The position numbers were made by a program, and so were the translations under genes. Of a stretch of DNA of 64,000 nt, positions 49,060-60,600 are shown in pieces. Source of the stretch: Vitis vinifera (taxonomy: Eukaryota > Streptophyta > Magnoliopsida > Vitales > Vitaceae); assembly GCF_030704535.1 (NCBI RefSeq), contig NC_081818.1, positions 26,575,001 to 26,639,000 of the forward strand, written 5' to 3'. Every line of letters begins with the position of its first letter. Positions within the stretch are counted from its first letter, which is position 1. The notes under the pieces are model-generated. The model did not search any database, was not told where the DNA came from, and worked only from the letters and a program-made list of their open reading frames with translations.

Positions 49060-51840
49060 TACCCCCAAGGTGCAGACCCATGTTGCTGTTACTGAGTCAG
49101 GAGCTCAACCCAACTGAGCTTGGTTTCTTCCCAGGTATGATGAGATTCATTTGGCCATTACAGAAAGAAAATGGGTGGGAAGGCCGATCAAGGAACAAGC
49201 GGTCTCCTCACTTTTTATAATATTACAAGGGATGACAGTAATATTAAAATCCAATAGTTGACATATGTTCTTCAGTAATACACTTCTATGGAGCCACAGG
49301 ATTTTCCCTTAGGTTGGGAATCACAGCCTGATGTTAGGCCTATACAAAAATTTTCATAACTTTGCAATAAACTACACATTTCTTGAAGATTAGAATACAT
49401 TTGTGCCAACTAGACATTATACATTTTCTGACTGTGGGTGATCAACGGACTTGATAAGTGGCTCCCTACTCTCATCACCAAGTTTAGGACATTTACCCAC
49501 TTTCTTCCCAGGATATAGCAAGTAGTGTTGGCTAATGAAGACAAGGTCAAAGAACACTGATACCTGCAATTGTATGCCATTTACATTTTCACAAGAAATT
49601 CCAGAGCTAAGTCAATATATATCCTATGAAAGAGATTAATGAGTAGCAGTCACAGTAAAGAAGGAAGGCATGCAATGAACATTCCGTACCAGAGATATCA
49701 AGAGCTTTCCTATGTTTCCATAGAAGTTCACCCAAGAACCTGGAAAAACGACGAGAAGTTCATAAATAATCATACAGATGTGAGTACATAAATTTCAGAT
49801 GCCAACATCTGTTTGGTAGTGGAATAGATGACACACCTTGGTTGATAGACTGCACTGTCATCTGTGCATAATTAGCCACTCCTCCACTTAGATCGAATAA
49901 AATGTTGCCAATGCTAAATCCATCTGTGCTCTTTCGCCGAAAGTTCATAAATGCCTATATTTGAAATATAACGTTGGATTATCAAGCCTGAATCAGTATT
50001 GTTGTGCTTCAATCAGGATGTCGGGTCGAGCTACCCAATCAACTCGCGGAGGTTGAGTTTCCTAATGAACTCATGGGGGATCGAATTGCCCAATCAGCTC
50101 GTGGGAGTTCAAGAGACAACGCCCCTACAATTTTTTTTAATATAATGATTAACGAGTTTGCCCATATTACATATTTAATCATTTTATATTTAAGGTTTTG
50201 TTTTTTAAAAAACACGATGGTAATTGAGAAATTATTTATTTATTTATTTATTAGTGGATTGTTGTTGCATTCCGTGAATGTAGAGATCATATGGATATCG
50301 TTCAAACCATATTAGAAATCTTATCTCTTTTTTCTTTATTTTTTACTCGTGTGTATGATTTGGTTAACACGTAAGTCAATAATAGAATATAGATTATTAG
50401 AAAACTAACAACTAATTACTCCCACACAAGGTCTTCTTTCCTTCTAATAATATTTTTTTCCTTAAACAGTATCTTCAAACGAGTCAAGGTAAAGACAATT
50501 CTGACCTGCGGAATGTATTTGATGGTCGCCAAAGCAACTTGTATTGTGCTGCAACATGATTGAAGTTGTACAATGTTAGACAAGAACTAGCATTGATGCA
50601 TATAAAAGCTTTATTAAAAATAAGGTTAATACAATGACACAAAGATAAAAAATCGAAACAAATGTAGACAAGATTTTAAACATGCCTACATCAATGAATG
50701 AGAATCATTCTATTATATGGTATTGAGAAATATCCCATTTTTCCACTCTTTATATCCACGCCCTAAACCACGAGCACTAGAAATTGAGGCATCTTACTTG
50801 AAGACTGAAATCAGCCAAAGCCAAGAATGGCTTGGCCAAGCTATGATCACACAAACTGCAGCTGATAACCATGCAGCAGAAACAATTCCAATGGAAATCT
50901 TGGAAACCTTCTGAGTTCCACGCTGTACAAAACATCAACAGACAAAATTTAATATATATTTGACTCTATAAAGAAGTGGATCACACAGAGACTTCAAACC
51001 AACACAAATTGAGTGATCAGAGAAGAAACAAATCACTTACCTCATAGATTGCAATTTGGAACCAAGTAAATGCTATCAAGACAACAGCATGAATTGAGAA
51101 AGCAACATCATTTGCAGCCACAGGTATCATCTGCAACAAGAAAACATTTCACCACATATTAAAAATCCAAAAAGAGGAGGGAAAACCTGAAAGACCCGAA
51201 AATAAAAACCTGTTCGACTCCATATTTCTCACGGTACTGCCTCTGGACAGCAGGGCTAAAGTAGAGAACCGCGTTGTATATCAAATACGACAACTGCTTC
51301 GTCGAGTTGAGCACCACGAAATTGAAGTTCAACCCCACAACACTACGCTTGCCAGCAATTTCAAGTAAGTAACTAAGATTCTCGAGAAAATCCGAAAGGG
51401 GAAGAAGGGAAGGAAAAAAAAGAAAAAAAAACCTTTTTCTTCGGTAATTTAAAATGACTTGAGGGTAGCCACCCACGGACCAGCAAAAGAAAGCCGACCA
51501 TCCGAATACTTGAGATATGATTTCCAGCGGAGTCGAATTCCACGAGGCCATTGTAATCGCCTCGGAATTGCCTCTCCCGGAGTTAGGAACTTGGATTTAG
51601 GATATTTATGTTCTGCCGGTGAGCGAGGTGAAGGTGAGGAGTAGTTTGAGGTGTCCGACACGGAAACTGCGGAACTGGAATGGGAGTTGATTGTTCGAAG
51701 GCGTGGTGTAGTGGGATTAGGCAAATGGATGATCTGACGTAGTTGCTGAGGTGAGCTGAAGGGAATAACACAGGTTATGGTGGTCACACCACCGCCGGAA
51801 TTCAACTCTCTCATGCATGGCAGCTAGGAGCCTTTGGAAT
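49060..51840 (-). repeat. Tandem duplication unit B (cystinosin gene and flanks)
   Basis: Second copy of the duplicated block, same orientation as unit A and about 9 kb away. Compact introns; both flanks are recognisably shared. Confidence 0.8.
49417..51551 (-). CDS. Cystinosin homolog, PQ-loop transporter (copy B)
   Basis: Eight exons at the same junctions and phases as copy A: 51551-51433, 51342-51210, 51130-51041, 50922-50798, 50548-50506, 49954-49837, 49739-49690 and 49563-49417; also 274 residues with every exon of equal length. Both PQ loops are present (GGYPQVILN, KYIPQAFMNF) and so is the GNILFDL aspartate. Differences cluster in the first membrane span (GWSAFFCWSVGG against GWTAFVSWSISF) and in exon 5 (VALATIKYIPQ against VVMTVIKYVPQ). 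No stop or frameshift was seen, so it appears functional, with possible divergence in expression or transport. Confidence 0.92.
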
Positions 51841-54800
51841 CTAGCCGAAAACCCATCTACATTCATGCTCCATATTTCTGAGAGAGCTGCGTTCTGTTCT
51901 CTTTTTCCTTACATTGACTTTCATCCAATTATTTTGACGTGACTAATACTATCTAATTGGTACTGTTTTTTGAAAACAAAAAAGCAGTTTTTTCAATACT
52001 TTTCAAGGCGTAACTCTAAAGCATAATTCATCTGGCATTTTTTAAGGTATCCCTTTGTTTTGAGTAGAAATAATGGTGGACATGCGCTAATGAAGGAGTG
52101 GAACTGTCGGATGAAATCATCTCAATTTGTAATATTGTAGATGTGTTTTAAAGTTATGAGCATTTTTCGGGTTTAGAATATATAATGTATGTATGGTTAA
52201 ATGCTGCATGTTATTAAAAATTATGTTAAGATTGATCTCTAACCTTGTGAGGGTTTGTTTGAGGATGTTTCTTTATTTGACTCTACAATCCCCGTAGAAC
52301 ACAATAAGAGCATTGTATTTGTATGAAGGATGTTCGTAATATAAAAGAATGTTTTTGACATATGAACTTGTTTTAACCTCGTATTGTGCGTGTCATTACA
52401 CTTTCCCTTTCTTCAACCTAAAAAATACACCTTTTAAGTAAAAAAGTGTTTTTTTTTTCTTATAAAAATAACTTTTTTTTTTTAAATTTACATATAAATA
52501 TTTAAAATGTTGGAAGATATTTACATAAAAAATGAGTTATTTTTTAAATTCAAAAGTGGGAGAGGGTAGATTTACAAGTTCCTAATCTTTTCATTATTTT
52601 TAATCAATTAATTTTAATATATAAAAATTAATTTATTCTAACTATTTAATGTAATTGATGTAATACCTAACACTTACCTAAAGCAAGAAATTCCACCAAC
52701 TATTAATTTATTCTAATTGATTAAATATATAAAATAAATAATAAATTACCATTAGTCAAGTATTAAATATATAAATTAAAATTTTCAAGTATTAAAAATA
52801 TCAAAAACACTTTTTAAAATCACTATCAAATGTACTTTTAGTTATATTTGATGTCAATCTAGTTTTTAAAAATATCAATATTTTAAAAAATTGAGATGGA
52901 TAGAAGAACATAAAAAAAAAAAAAAAAGTTGAAAAGATATGAGAAAAGTACTAAAGAATCTTGGAGAAGTGACAATTTAAATCTTTTAGTTGAATAATTA
53001 AAAATAAAAATCATAGATAAAGTTATTTTAAAATATGTTTAAAAATATAAAAAACAAGTAAAAAAAAAAAACAAAAAACATGTAGAAGTATAATGGTCCC
53101 CATTAGTGAAAGATGCTATTTATTTATGCATAATTTTATAGGCCAAACTTTAATTTTCATTAATTTGCACTCTCATAAATTAAATTAGATAACATTTTTT
53201 TTTTATAGAGATTTCAAGTAAAAATGATTTAAATAGTATTGTTTAAAATTCTTTAAAAACTAATTTTATTTGATAGGAGTGTTAATTGATGAAATTTAAA
53301 ATCTGTGGTGACTTAATATATTTATACTAAATCAGTTTCAATAAAATTAATTCTATTATATTTGACTTTCCTATCTCAAAGGAGTTATACATACTATAAG
53401 ATAGAAGAAATGAACTCTTTATATTCAAAGGTGTAACATTTTTTTTTTTTTAAATTTATACCAAGATATTGATATTCCCTAAGTGTAATTCTTCATATCC
53501 ATTACAAGTGCAATGGTCTTCTAATTTATATTTTAAGTACTTCAAATAAAAATACTTTTATATATAATAACAAATTTTGGTTTATTTTCTTATGATTTCA
53601 TAATATTCTTTCAAACACTTAATCTAATGTTTAACTAAAATAATCAAGCATGGATAACGTGTCACAAGAAAACAATTTTAAAACAATAATAACAAATCAT
53701 TAATATAAATAATATAACAATTAGGGATAGCCATTAGATGGGATGGAGATGGATCACCTCCGTTCCAACACCATCCCGTTTATTTAAATCAACTAGTAAG
53801 TTTACACGTGCCACGTAAGGGAATATGAAAAAAGTTCAATAAAAAAAATTAGTATGTGAATTTATTATTTCAAGAATTATATAAAAATCAAGTAGAGATT
53901 AAAATCAAATAATTAAATTAAACATAATACCAAATTTTTTAAAAAATAAATGGGATTAGATATAAATAAGATCATACTTTTTGCACCAAATTTTATGTTA
54001 ATAACATTATTTTTTAACCAATTTTCATATATTAAAAAAAATAAATGTCACCTTGGTTATTGGACATAACATTTACTAATCTTAATTTAAACACATCATT
54101 TATTTCTATTATACTAAATTTGTAAATTTTTTTGAGTTAATTATTTTATATATAGTTTAAATACTTTTTTCTTTTACATTAAAGATTTTTAATAAAAATT
54201 ATATAGAACAAAAATGACTTAATTTGAGCAAGAAATTTGTGGATTAAAAAAAATCTTAAAATAAAATAAAATAAAGTAAGAACGAGTAGCATACCCAAAA
54301 GAGTTGAAAAGAAAATTTTGGAAAGAATAAAGAATGACAAAATAAGAGAAAAATTTTCAAAGGTGTAAGATGAAAAATGAAATGACCATAAGAAATTTGA
54401 AAAGTTTTCAAACTTTTAATGATAATTTTTTTATAACATTGATTATATTAATAGTGTGGTTTTAAAGAGAATGAGATTTATAACTTTTAAAACATTTTTG
54501 GACCGAAAAAAAGTGAAAAGTAAATGAAAAAATAATGATTGGTTTTTAATACATTTTCTTTTAAAGAAAATAAAATAAAATAAAATAAAAAATTTACATT
54601 AAATTAAAAAATTTCTTATGCAAAAATAATTGACTTATATTATGTTGTTAAAAATTATATTTTTAATTCGTTTTTAAAAACCATTATACATTTTGTAAAA
54701 CTTGTTATTATTTTTTTTATCTATAAAGATAGAAAATAAAACCAGATTAAATTAAATAATTTCATATCAAAGAAAATATATAATATATCAAATTATTCAA

Positions 54801-56300
54801 TCAAACGAAAACTATATAGAGGAAAAATAAGTTTTGTTCTAAAAATATTTAAAAAATCAAAAGAATTAAAATCTCAATAGAAAATTTTTCTCATTTTGGT
54901 AACTTTTATAAAATTTGGTAAATGAGTGATGAAACTTTTTATTCAATAACCATCTATAATATAATAAGTGTTGTTATTAATTCACTGTTATTTAATTAAA
55001 TATAAATTTTAAAATATTTAAATATCTCAAAATGAATAGAAATTACTATTATGGTTACAAAAAGTAAAAAGTTTCATGTAATATTTTTACAAAAAAATTA
55101 ATTTATTTCATTGAAAAAATGCAAGGTAGGTTAGGATAAGAAGAAAAAAAATTAATAATAATATATGTATTAAATACATTTTATTTATTTTCTCAAAACA
55201 TACTCCAAGATTTAAAATACTACAAATTTGTTATTAAGAAAAAAAATCTTAACTGTCTTTCATTTCAATTCTAAATCCAAAATCGAAAAATATTTTGCAA
55301 TGATCTCCTACTATAACTAGACTTTTTTGCATAATATTATAAATAAACCAGAATCAATGGTTGAAATTAATAAACGTTGTATTGGTAGATCATAGAGTGT
55401 TTTGTCAAATAGAATGAAGATGAATGCTTAGTTTGAGATGTTTCCTACAAACATTCACATTTTCTTTTGTAGTTTCTTGAGAATAGTTTTCAAGATTGAA
55501 TTTGAATATAAAATCAAAATGAGGTTATGAACATACAGATTTTTGTTGTATCAAAGTAATTAAAATTTTATTAAAACAATTGATGAAATAAAAATTGGAA
55601 GCAAATAAAAATATTAAAATTTTCATTACCTTTTAGGTTTGTGATGCTAATTTTAGGAATGATTTTGTTAACCCTAAAAAAGTGAAAAGATTAAATTCTC
55701 ATTTATGTTGATTATAAGTATGAAAAATATTACATTTTGAATTACTTTTTAGGTTTGTGATGGTAATTTTAACAATGGTTTGCGTTACATCAAATAATTA
55801 AAACTATAACAAAAATAAAAAGATTAAATTATTTTGAAAAAAATTTAAATTATCATTTAAGTTGATTATTAGTATTGATAAGGGTATTTCAGGAAATAAA
55901 AAAAATGAAAAACACTTCATACTTTTATAAGTAGTATAAATTTTTATCTTCACTAACAAAAAAGTTTACGCAAAACGGGTATGGGAAATTCTTATACCCA
56001 TCTTACCCTATCTCAATTAATTTTTTTAATTTCTCTTCAACTTTCTATAGTGTTAAAATATAAAATTGTATTAAAAATAAAATATAATTTATAACTAAAT
56101 AAATATTATGCATATTTATAATTTATTTAATAAAAAATAATATTATATATATATATATTAAAAAGTTGAAAACAAACAAAAATCAATTAAAATAAATTTT
56201 TATTTAATATTATATATAATCGAAGCGGTAGTGCGAGACGATTACCGAAAAAACCTGGCCCCTAATAATTTAACAAAACGAAATCGAAAGCAACTTGGAT
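51841..56300. other. Gene-poor AT-rich DNA
   Basis: About 4.4 kb of sequence rich in A and T runs. Only weak repeat hints were seen: ATGGGATGGAGATGGATC near 53735 and ACGGGTATGGGAAATTC near 55975, both common in degraded plant repeats. No coding, RNA or complete element recognised. Confidence 0.6.
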
Positions 56301-56316
56301 CGTCATATATTGAAAA

Positions 56317-56365
56317 TGGGCCGTGGGCCAAATAACACCTGACAGAAGCTGTTCTGAACGGGCCC
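56317..56365 (+). promoter_or_regulatory. Site II cluster in the ATP12 promoter
   Basis: Two TGGGCC hexamers lie one base apart (56317-56322 and 56324-56329), and GGGCCC at 56360-56365 follows, 50-100 bases before the ATG. Site II/TCP elements are typical of nuclear genes for respiratory-chain assembly. Confidence 0.55.
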
Positions 56366-56417
56366 TGTACAGAAATCAAAAGTCCAAACTCGGTACAGAG
56401 CTCTCTCACTCTCAGCA

Positions 56418-58803
56418 ATGGCTTCTGCAGTGATGAAGAAAACCCTAACTTCAATCAAAAACCCTCTCATCCTCCGAGGACTCTCCTCCCATACCCTCCG
56501 ATTCAGCGCCGTCGCCACCGCCAGAAACCCTGAATCGGAGGGTGCATCATCGTCCTTTACGTTCAACGAGAAGAACAGTGATAAGGATGATAGTATACAT
56601 GTCAAAGGTCCAAGCTCGAATCCCCGACGCGAAACGACGTCGGTGACGATGCCGATGTCGTTCATGACGGGATCAATCGTGGGTAAGAGGTTCTACAAGC
56701 AAGCGAGTACTAGAGAGGCTGATGATGGAAATGGTTGGACAGTGATGCTTGATTACAGAACGCTCAAGACTCCTTCCAAGAGGCCCCTCAAGCTCCCTAC
56801 GCTCTCTCTCGCTAAGGCTATAGCTGCTGAATGGGAGTATCAGGTGCTTATCCTCTCTCACCAACCCAAATTGGATTTTTGTTGGCCATTGAATTTGCTC
56901 GGTTTCATAAAAAATTGTAGTGTTTCGTTGATTTAGGGCTTTGTTTCTACCATGTGGCATGTGCCTTTCTATGTGGCTTCGTTAGAATTTTTTTCCGCTT
57001 ACTTTTGGGTTTGGGTTTGGATTAATTGGTTTGTGATTTTGCTTGTGAATTTCCTTGTATCTGTTAATGGGTTCTGATCTCATCCGTGTTGAGTGTTTTT
57101 CCGGGTATTTTTCGATTAACAGTAGCTCAACTTGGAATCCTTTAATGAAATGTTTACCATTTTAGCAAACAGATGGGATCAGACCCTTTACCATGCCTCT
57201 CATGAAACTCGCGTGTACTGCGCTTGAAAGGGTTCCCCTCACACGGATGAAGATTATTGAATATTTGATGAAGAAGTTTCATCAAGATTTAGTTTTCTGT
57301 CGCGCTCCTGGGGATAGTGATCTCACTATTGGTGTCCTTGGTATGTTCTTTATTTATGCCTCTAATTTTCTGTTCTATTATCTGTCAGATTGTCGCTGTC
57401 TGATCTTACCTAAAGCACACTGGCTTTTCCTCCCTTTCGTAAAAGTGGTGCAATATGATGTTCTTAGTATTAACTTTAACATCATATCATTTTCCTCGGC
57501 ATTTGGAAGATAAGGGTGACTTGATAGAGCCAGATGGCCAAAAAAGGATTGGCATCACTCACCTGGAGTTCTTGGTTTAAGGCTTTCCCGAGTTTTGACT
57601 TTTGTGTACTTTGAAAAATGTGCTTCTTGAAACTTAACCATCATGTTGTTGAATTTGTTCTTATTATTTCAATTTTATTGCTTTCCATACTTGAACTTGT
57701 GTGTTTACTGGATTTACTACCAGGAAAATTGGTTAAATGAGTCCTTTGCTTGAGGTTTGGTGTCCTGTCGATGCTATAGTTGAATTTGAGGTTGGTTAGG
57801 GCCAATGCCAAGATGTGTGGTAGAGGCAAATGGTCCTGGGTTCGATTATTGCCGCTGGTTGAATGCCTTGGAATCACCTAGTGCAGGTTGTGGTGGGCAT
57901 GGTTAGCACCTCGAAGTTTGGGTCCCCTGAGTCCTAAGGGCTTGGTCATAGAAGATTCTTCAGTTATAAAAAAAATTGAATTTGAGGTTAAATTCTTTAG
58001 TAATCAGGTCTTTAAATCTGAGTTCCACTCAAAGGAGCTTTGGTTGTTGCTCATGGTTGTTTGGTGGTGCTTCTTTTTTATTTTTTCTTCTCTTTTACAA
58101 GTTGTGTAAGTTTTTCTAGCTTATGATAGCAAGGTTTGTATTAATCTTCTGCAAATAATAGGTTTTATATATGATCACTGAAAAGACATGGATTTGTTTA
58201 GTTTTGAATTTGAATGGGGTGTATAATATCCTTTTCCTACAATGCCTTCGAATTTTGCAGAACGGCAAGTGGAGAAAATTGATCCTTTACTGCAATGGGT
58301 AGAATCACAGTTTGGCTTTAAGCCAATAGTGTACTCGAGTTTTTTTGGTGGTAAACAGGAGGATGGTCTTGTAAATGCTATTGAAAACCTTTTGAAGAAA
58401 ACAGATGACTGTGAATTGGCAGCCATAGATGCAATTGCTTCAGCAGCACATTCTTTAACCATTGCTATTGGAATATTTCGTGGGAAATTACAGATTGAGG
58501 AGGCCATTGAGTTGATTAGACTTGAAGAAGATTTGCAGGTTTCTTTTTTCTTTCTTTTTCCCTCCTACTCCCTTTCCTTCTCGTACCCTGGGCTTGCACA
58601 CATGCACACACGTCTCCTGCATGGAGTGACATACTCAAGTAACTCCAATAGCCTTAACCTGTTCTTACAAGGTATAGTCCTTTAATAACATGCAGGTGGA
58701 CAAGTGGGGTCTGGTCGAAGGTGGTCATGATGTTGATGTTGCTGATCTCAAAGTACAAATTTCATCTGCTGCTGCATTCCTAGGACTTTCCAGGAGATAC
58801 TGA
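56418..58803 (+). CDS. ATP12: ATP12, mitochondrial F1-ATPase assembly factor 2
   Basis: Four exons: 56418-56843, 57166-57340, 58261-58538 and 58696-58803; 328 residues. ATP12 is the matrix chaperone that binds the F1 alpha subunit before assembly. Residues 1 to about 50 are a Ser/Arg-rich mitochondrial targeting region. The ATP12 domain begins near residue 85 (VGKRFYKQASTRE). It contains WTVMLDYRTLKTPSKRPL, AIAAEWEYQ, TMPLMKLACTALE and FCRAPGDSDL, the C-terminal LLQWVESQFG, and DKWGLVEGGHDVDVADL. Length fits plant homologs. The acceptor at 57166 was chosen over a nearby later AG because it keeps the QTDGIRPFTMP motif. Intron 2 carries a SINE. The gene is followed by the cysteine-rich peptide gene on the opposite strand. 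Confidence 0.94.
57780..57989 (+). mobile_element. tRNA-derived SINE with target-site duplication
   Basis: The body, 57794-57975 (about 182 bp), starts GGTTAGGGCCAATGCC, has a B-box-like GGTTCGATT about 45 bases in, and ends in an A-run. It is flanked by perfect 14-base direct repeats TTGAATTTGAGGTT at 57780-57793 and 57976-57989, the mark of LINE-driven insertion. It sits in ATP12 intron 2, in the sense orientation. The perfect duplication suggests a fairly young insertion. Confidence 0.8.
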
Positions 58804-59397
58804 CTTCCCCTGTATGTTTTTGCAGTTTGTTTTGAAGTATCATTCTGAGAGCTAGCTTTTAGGCTAGGTTTTGCATTTAGCTGCTGTGGGTTTGTAAAAC
58901 CCTTTTGCATTTGATGCTAAGGAGTGATAATATATTGCAGTTGACAAGATGATAATCAAATAATCACCTTGAAATCTGGATTCACTAAAATTTTTGTTTG
59001 GCCTAGATGATAGAGAGATTTCATGGTGCAATGATTGTCCAAGATATTGGAGAAGTTTGCCATTTCGAAATGCTTGTCTTTTATTCATATTGATTCACTG
59101 AAATATTTATTTCAGTTCCTATCTCCTACCACTGGGGTAAAACATGATGTGAACAAATTTAGAAGAGCCTAAAACTGCGGAGAAACAATCTGAAAATGAA
59201 TGGGAAATGCTGCTGGACTCTGGATAGATACGTCACTCTCAATTGTTGGTGGTTCTGTGCCTGTCTAAAATGCCTGTTACTGTAGCTTCCCATTTCTAGT
59301 TGATAGGATGAAGTGGAAAGTGAAAATAATGAGATGGATGCGCAAGGACTCGCTGCAAAATCAACCCAAGAAGCCCACAACCAAGAGTACCTGCCAG
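58804..59397. other. Convergent 3' flanks of ATP12 and the Cys-rich peptide gene
   Basis: About 600 bases holding the 3' UTRs of the two facing genes. No further gene seen. Confidence 0.5.
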
Positions 59398-59743
59398 TCA
59401 AGGTGCTTCTTCACAGCACTGCACACAAAGTGGTGGCTGTTTCTTTATATCGCAGTAACAGCAAGCAATATCACAGTTATTGTGGCATCCTAGAGAAAAG
59501 AGAAGTTCAAAATCTCAGCAATTTTTCCAAATTTGAGGAAATTTAGCCTTACAAGAATATGAGTAAACCAACCATCCAGGGTTTGGTTTCCTCACCTGTT
59601 ACCTTAATATACTGAGATGATACTAGATCTTGAGGATTTATGAGAAATGGGAGGCGGCTGCTGGCAGCAACTACATTGATCCTAACATGGGTAAAGGCAA
59701 TGCTGCAAGCCAAAAGACAAGATACTGCCAACAACTTCAGCAT
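59398..59743 (-). CDS. Small secreted cysteine-rich peptide, two exons
   Basis: Exon 1 is 59743-59596 and exon 2 is 59489-59398, joined across a 106-base intron with donor CAG|GTGAGG and acceptor CTCTAG. They give 79 residues. Residues 1-17 or so are a signal peptide (MLKLLAVSCLLACSIAF). A pro-like segment with SSRLPFLINPQDLVSSQYI follows. The last 30 residues hold eight cysteines, in the order CHNNC, CC, C, a loop DIKKQPPL, C, CC. The Pro-Pro in a Cys-bounded loop recalls Bowman-Birk protease inhibitors, but the loop is one residue longer and the Cys spacing differs, so inhibitor function is only a suggestion. A TATA box lies 60 bases upstream of the ATG. Each exon alone looks like noise; the join, promoter and signal peptide together make the case. 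A plus-strand frame over exon 2 is taken as its shadow. Confidence 0.65.
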
Positions 59744-59802
59744 ATCAATGTGTTTGATGGTGGATTAGCTGTTCAGTAGGTAAAATTTCCTCTTTCCACC
59801 TG

Positions 59803-59810
59803 TTTATATA
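59803..59810 (-). promoter_or_regulatory. TATA box of the Cys-rich peptide gene
   Basis: The minus strand reads TATATAAA, placing the likely transcription start near 59775 and a leader of about 30 bases before the ATG at 59743. Confidence 0.6.
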
Positions 59811-60600
59811 GGATCAACTGCAGGTAGAGTTTAGGAGATCAGAGAACCTAACGCATTTTGATCTGGCTCAAAAAACATTTAATTACCTCTTTTATATAAG
59901 CTTGCAAACCATATGTAAGGATTATGTTGCTATAGGCCTGTATAGTGTGTTTCGTTTAAGTGGGAATAAAAAGGAATCATAATAACCATATGTCGGTAAC
60001 GGGTAACACTCTTTTGTTTGTCATTATAAACCAGTATCATTTCCAATGTCCAAAAACGCATCTTGACAACCAGTTCTTAGGGATGAGCCCAGCATGCATT
60101 CGCTGCCGGATAGTCATAACCAGCCAGCCATATTGGTAGACCATTCTCAGTAGCTGATATGAATGGGACAATCATACATCTCCCGGTCAATTTCTATCTA
60201 GTTAATTAAGCTAAAGTGGACTGAATTGTTGACCTCTACAAGGGTGTTAAACCCTAAAAAGGCCAGTAAAGGGAGATAGAGTGGAATGCAGGCCGGGAGA
60301 GAGCATGTTAGGAAGATCATTCATAGGAATAGGAGCTCAGAGTCACTATACATTTATTGCCCAACTAGTTTAACAGCAGGCTCAACAAGGAAAATAACAG
60401 CCCAATGCAGGATAACTCTGCAGTTTTATGAACATTTATTGAAAACAGAACATCCAAATTCCTGTTCACAGAGGATATTAAGGACTGAAAATGCAACCAG
60501 AGCTAATATTAGTAACCTGGAAATAAAAATTGTCACTCAATGAAAAAAATTGCCCAGACTAAGCAGTCAAATGACACCATGCTTCAACAGGTCAATAAAT
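59811..60600. other. Promoter side of the peptide gene and SDH2 3' flank
   Basis: About 800 bases between the start of the peptide gene and the stop of SDH2, both on the minus strand. It holds the upstream promoter of the former and the 3' UTR of the latter. No other gene seen. Confidence 0.5.

Noticed and set aside
57800-57870. Possible tRNA gene (GGTTCGA motif)
   Set aside because: No cloverleaf can be drawn; the tail, A-run and target duplication show it is a tRNA-derived SINE.
59313-59546. 77-codon plus-strand frame near 59.4 kb
   Set aside because: It is antisense to exon 2 of the cysteine-rich peptide gene and lacks promoter, signal or domain; the minus-strand model explains more.
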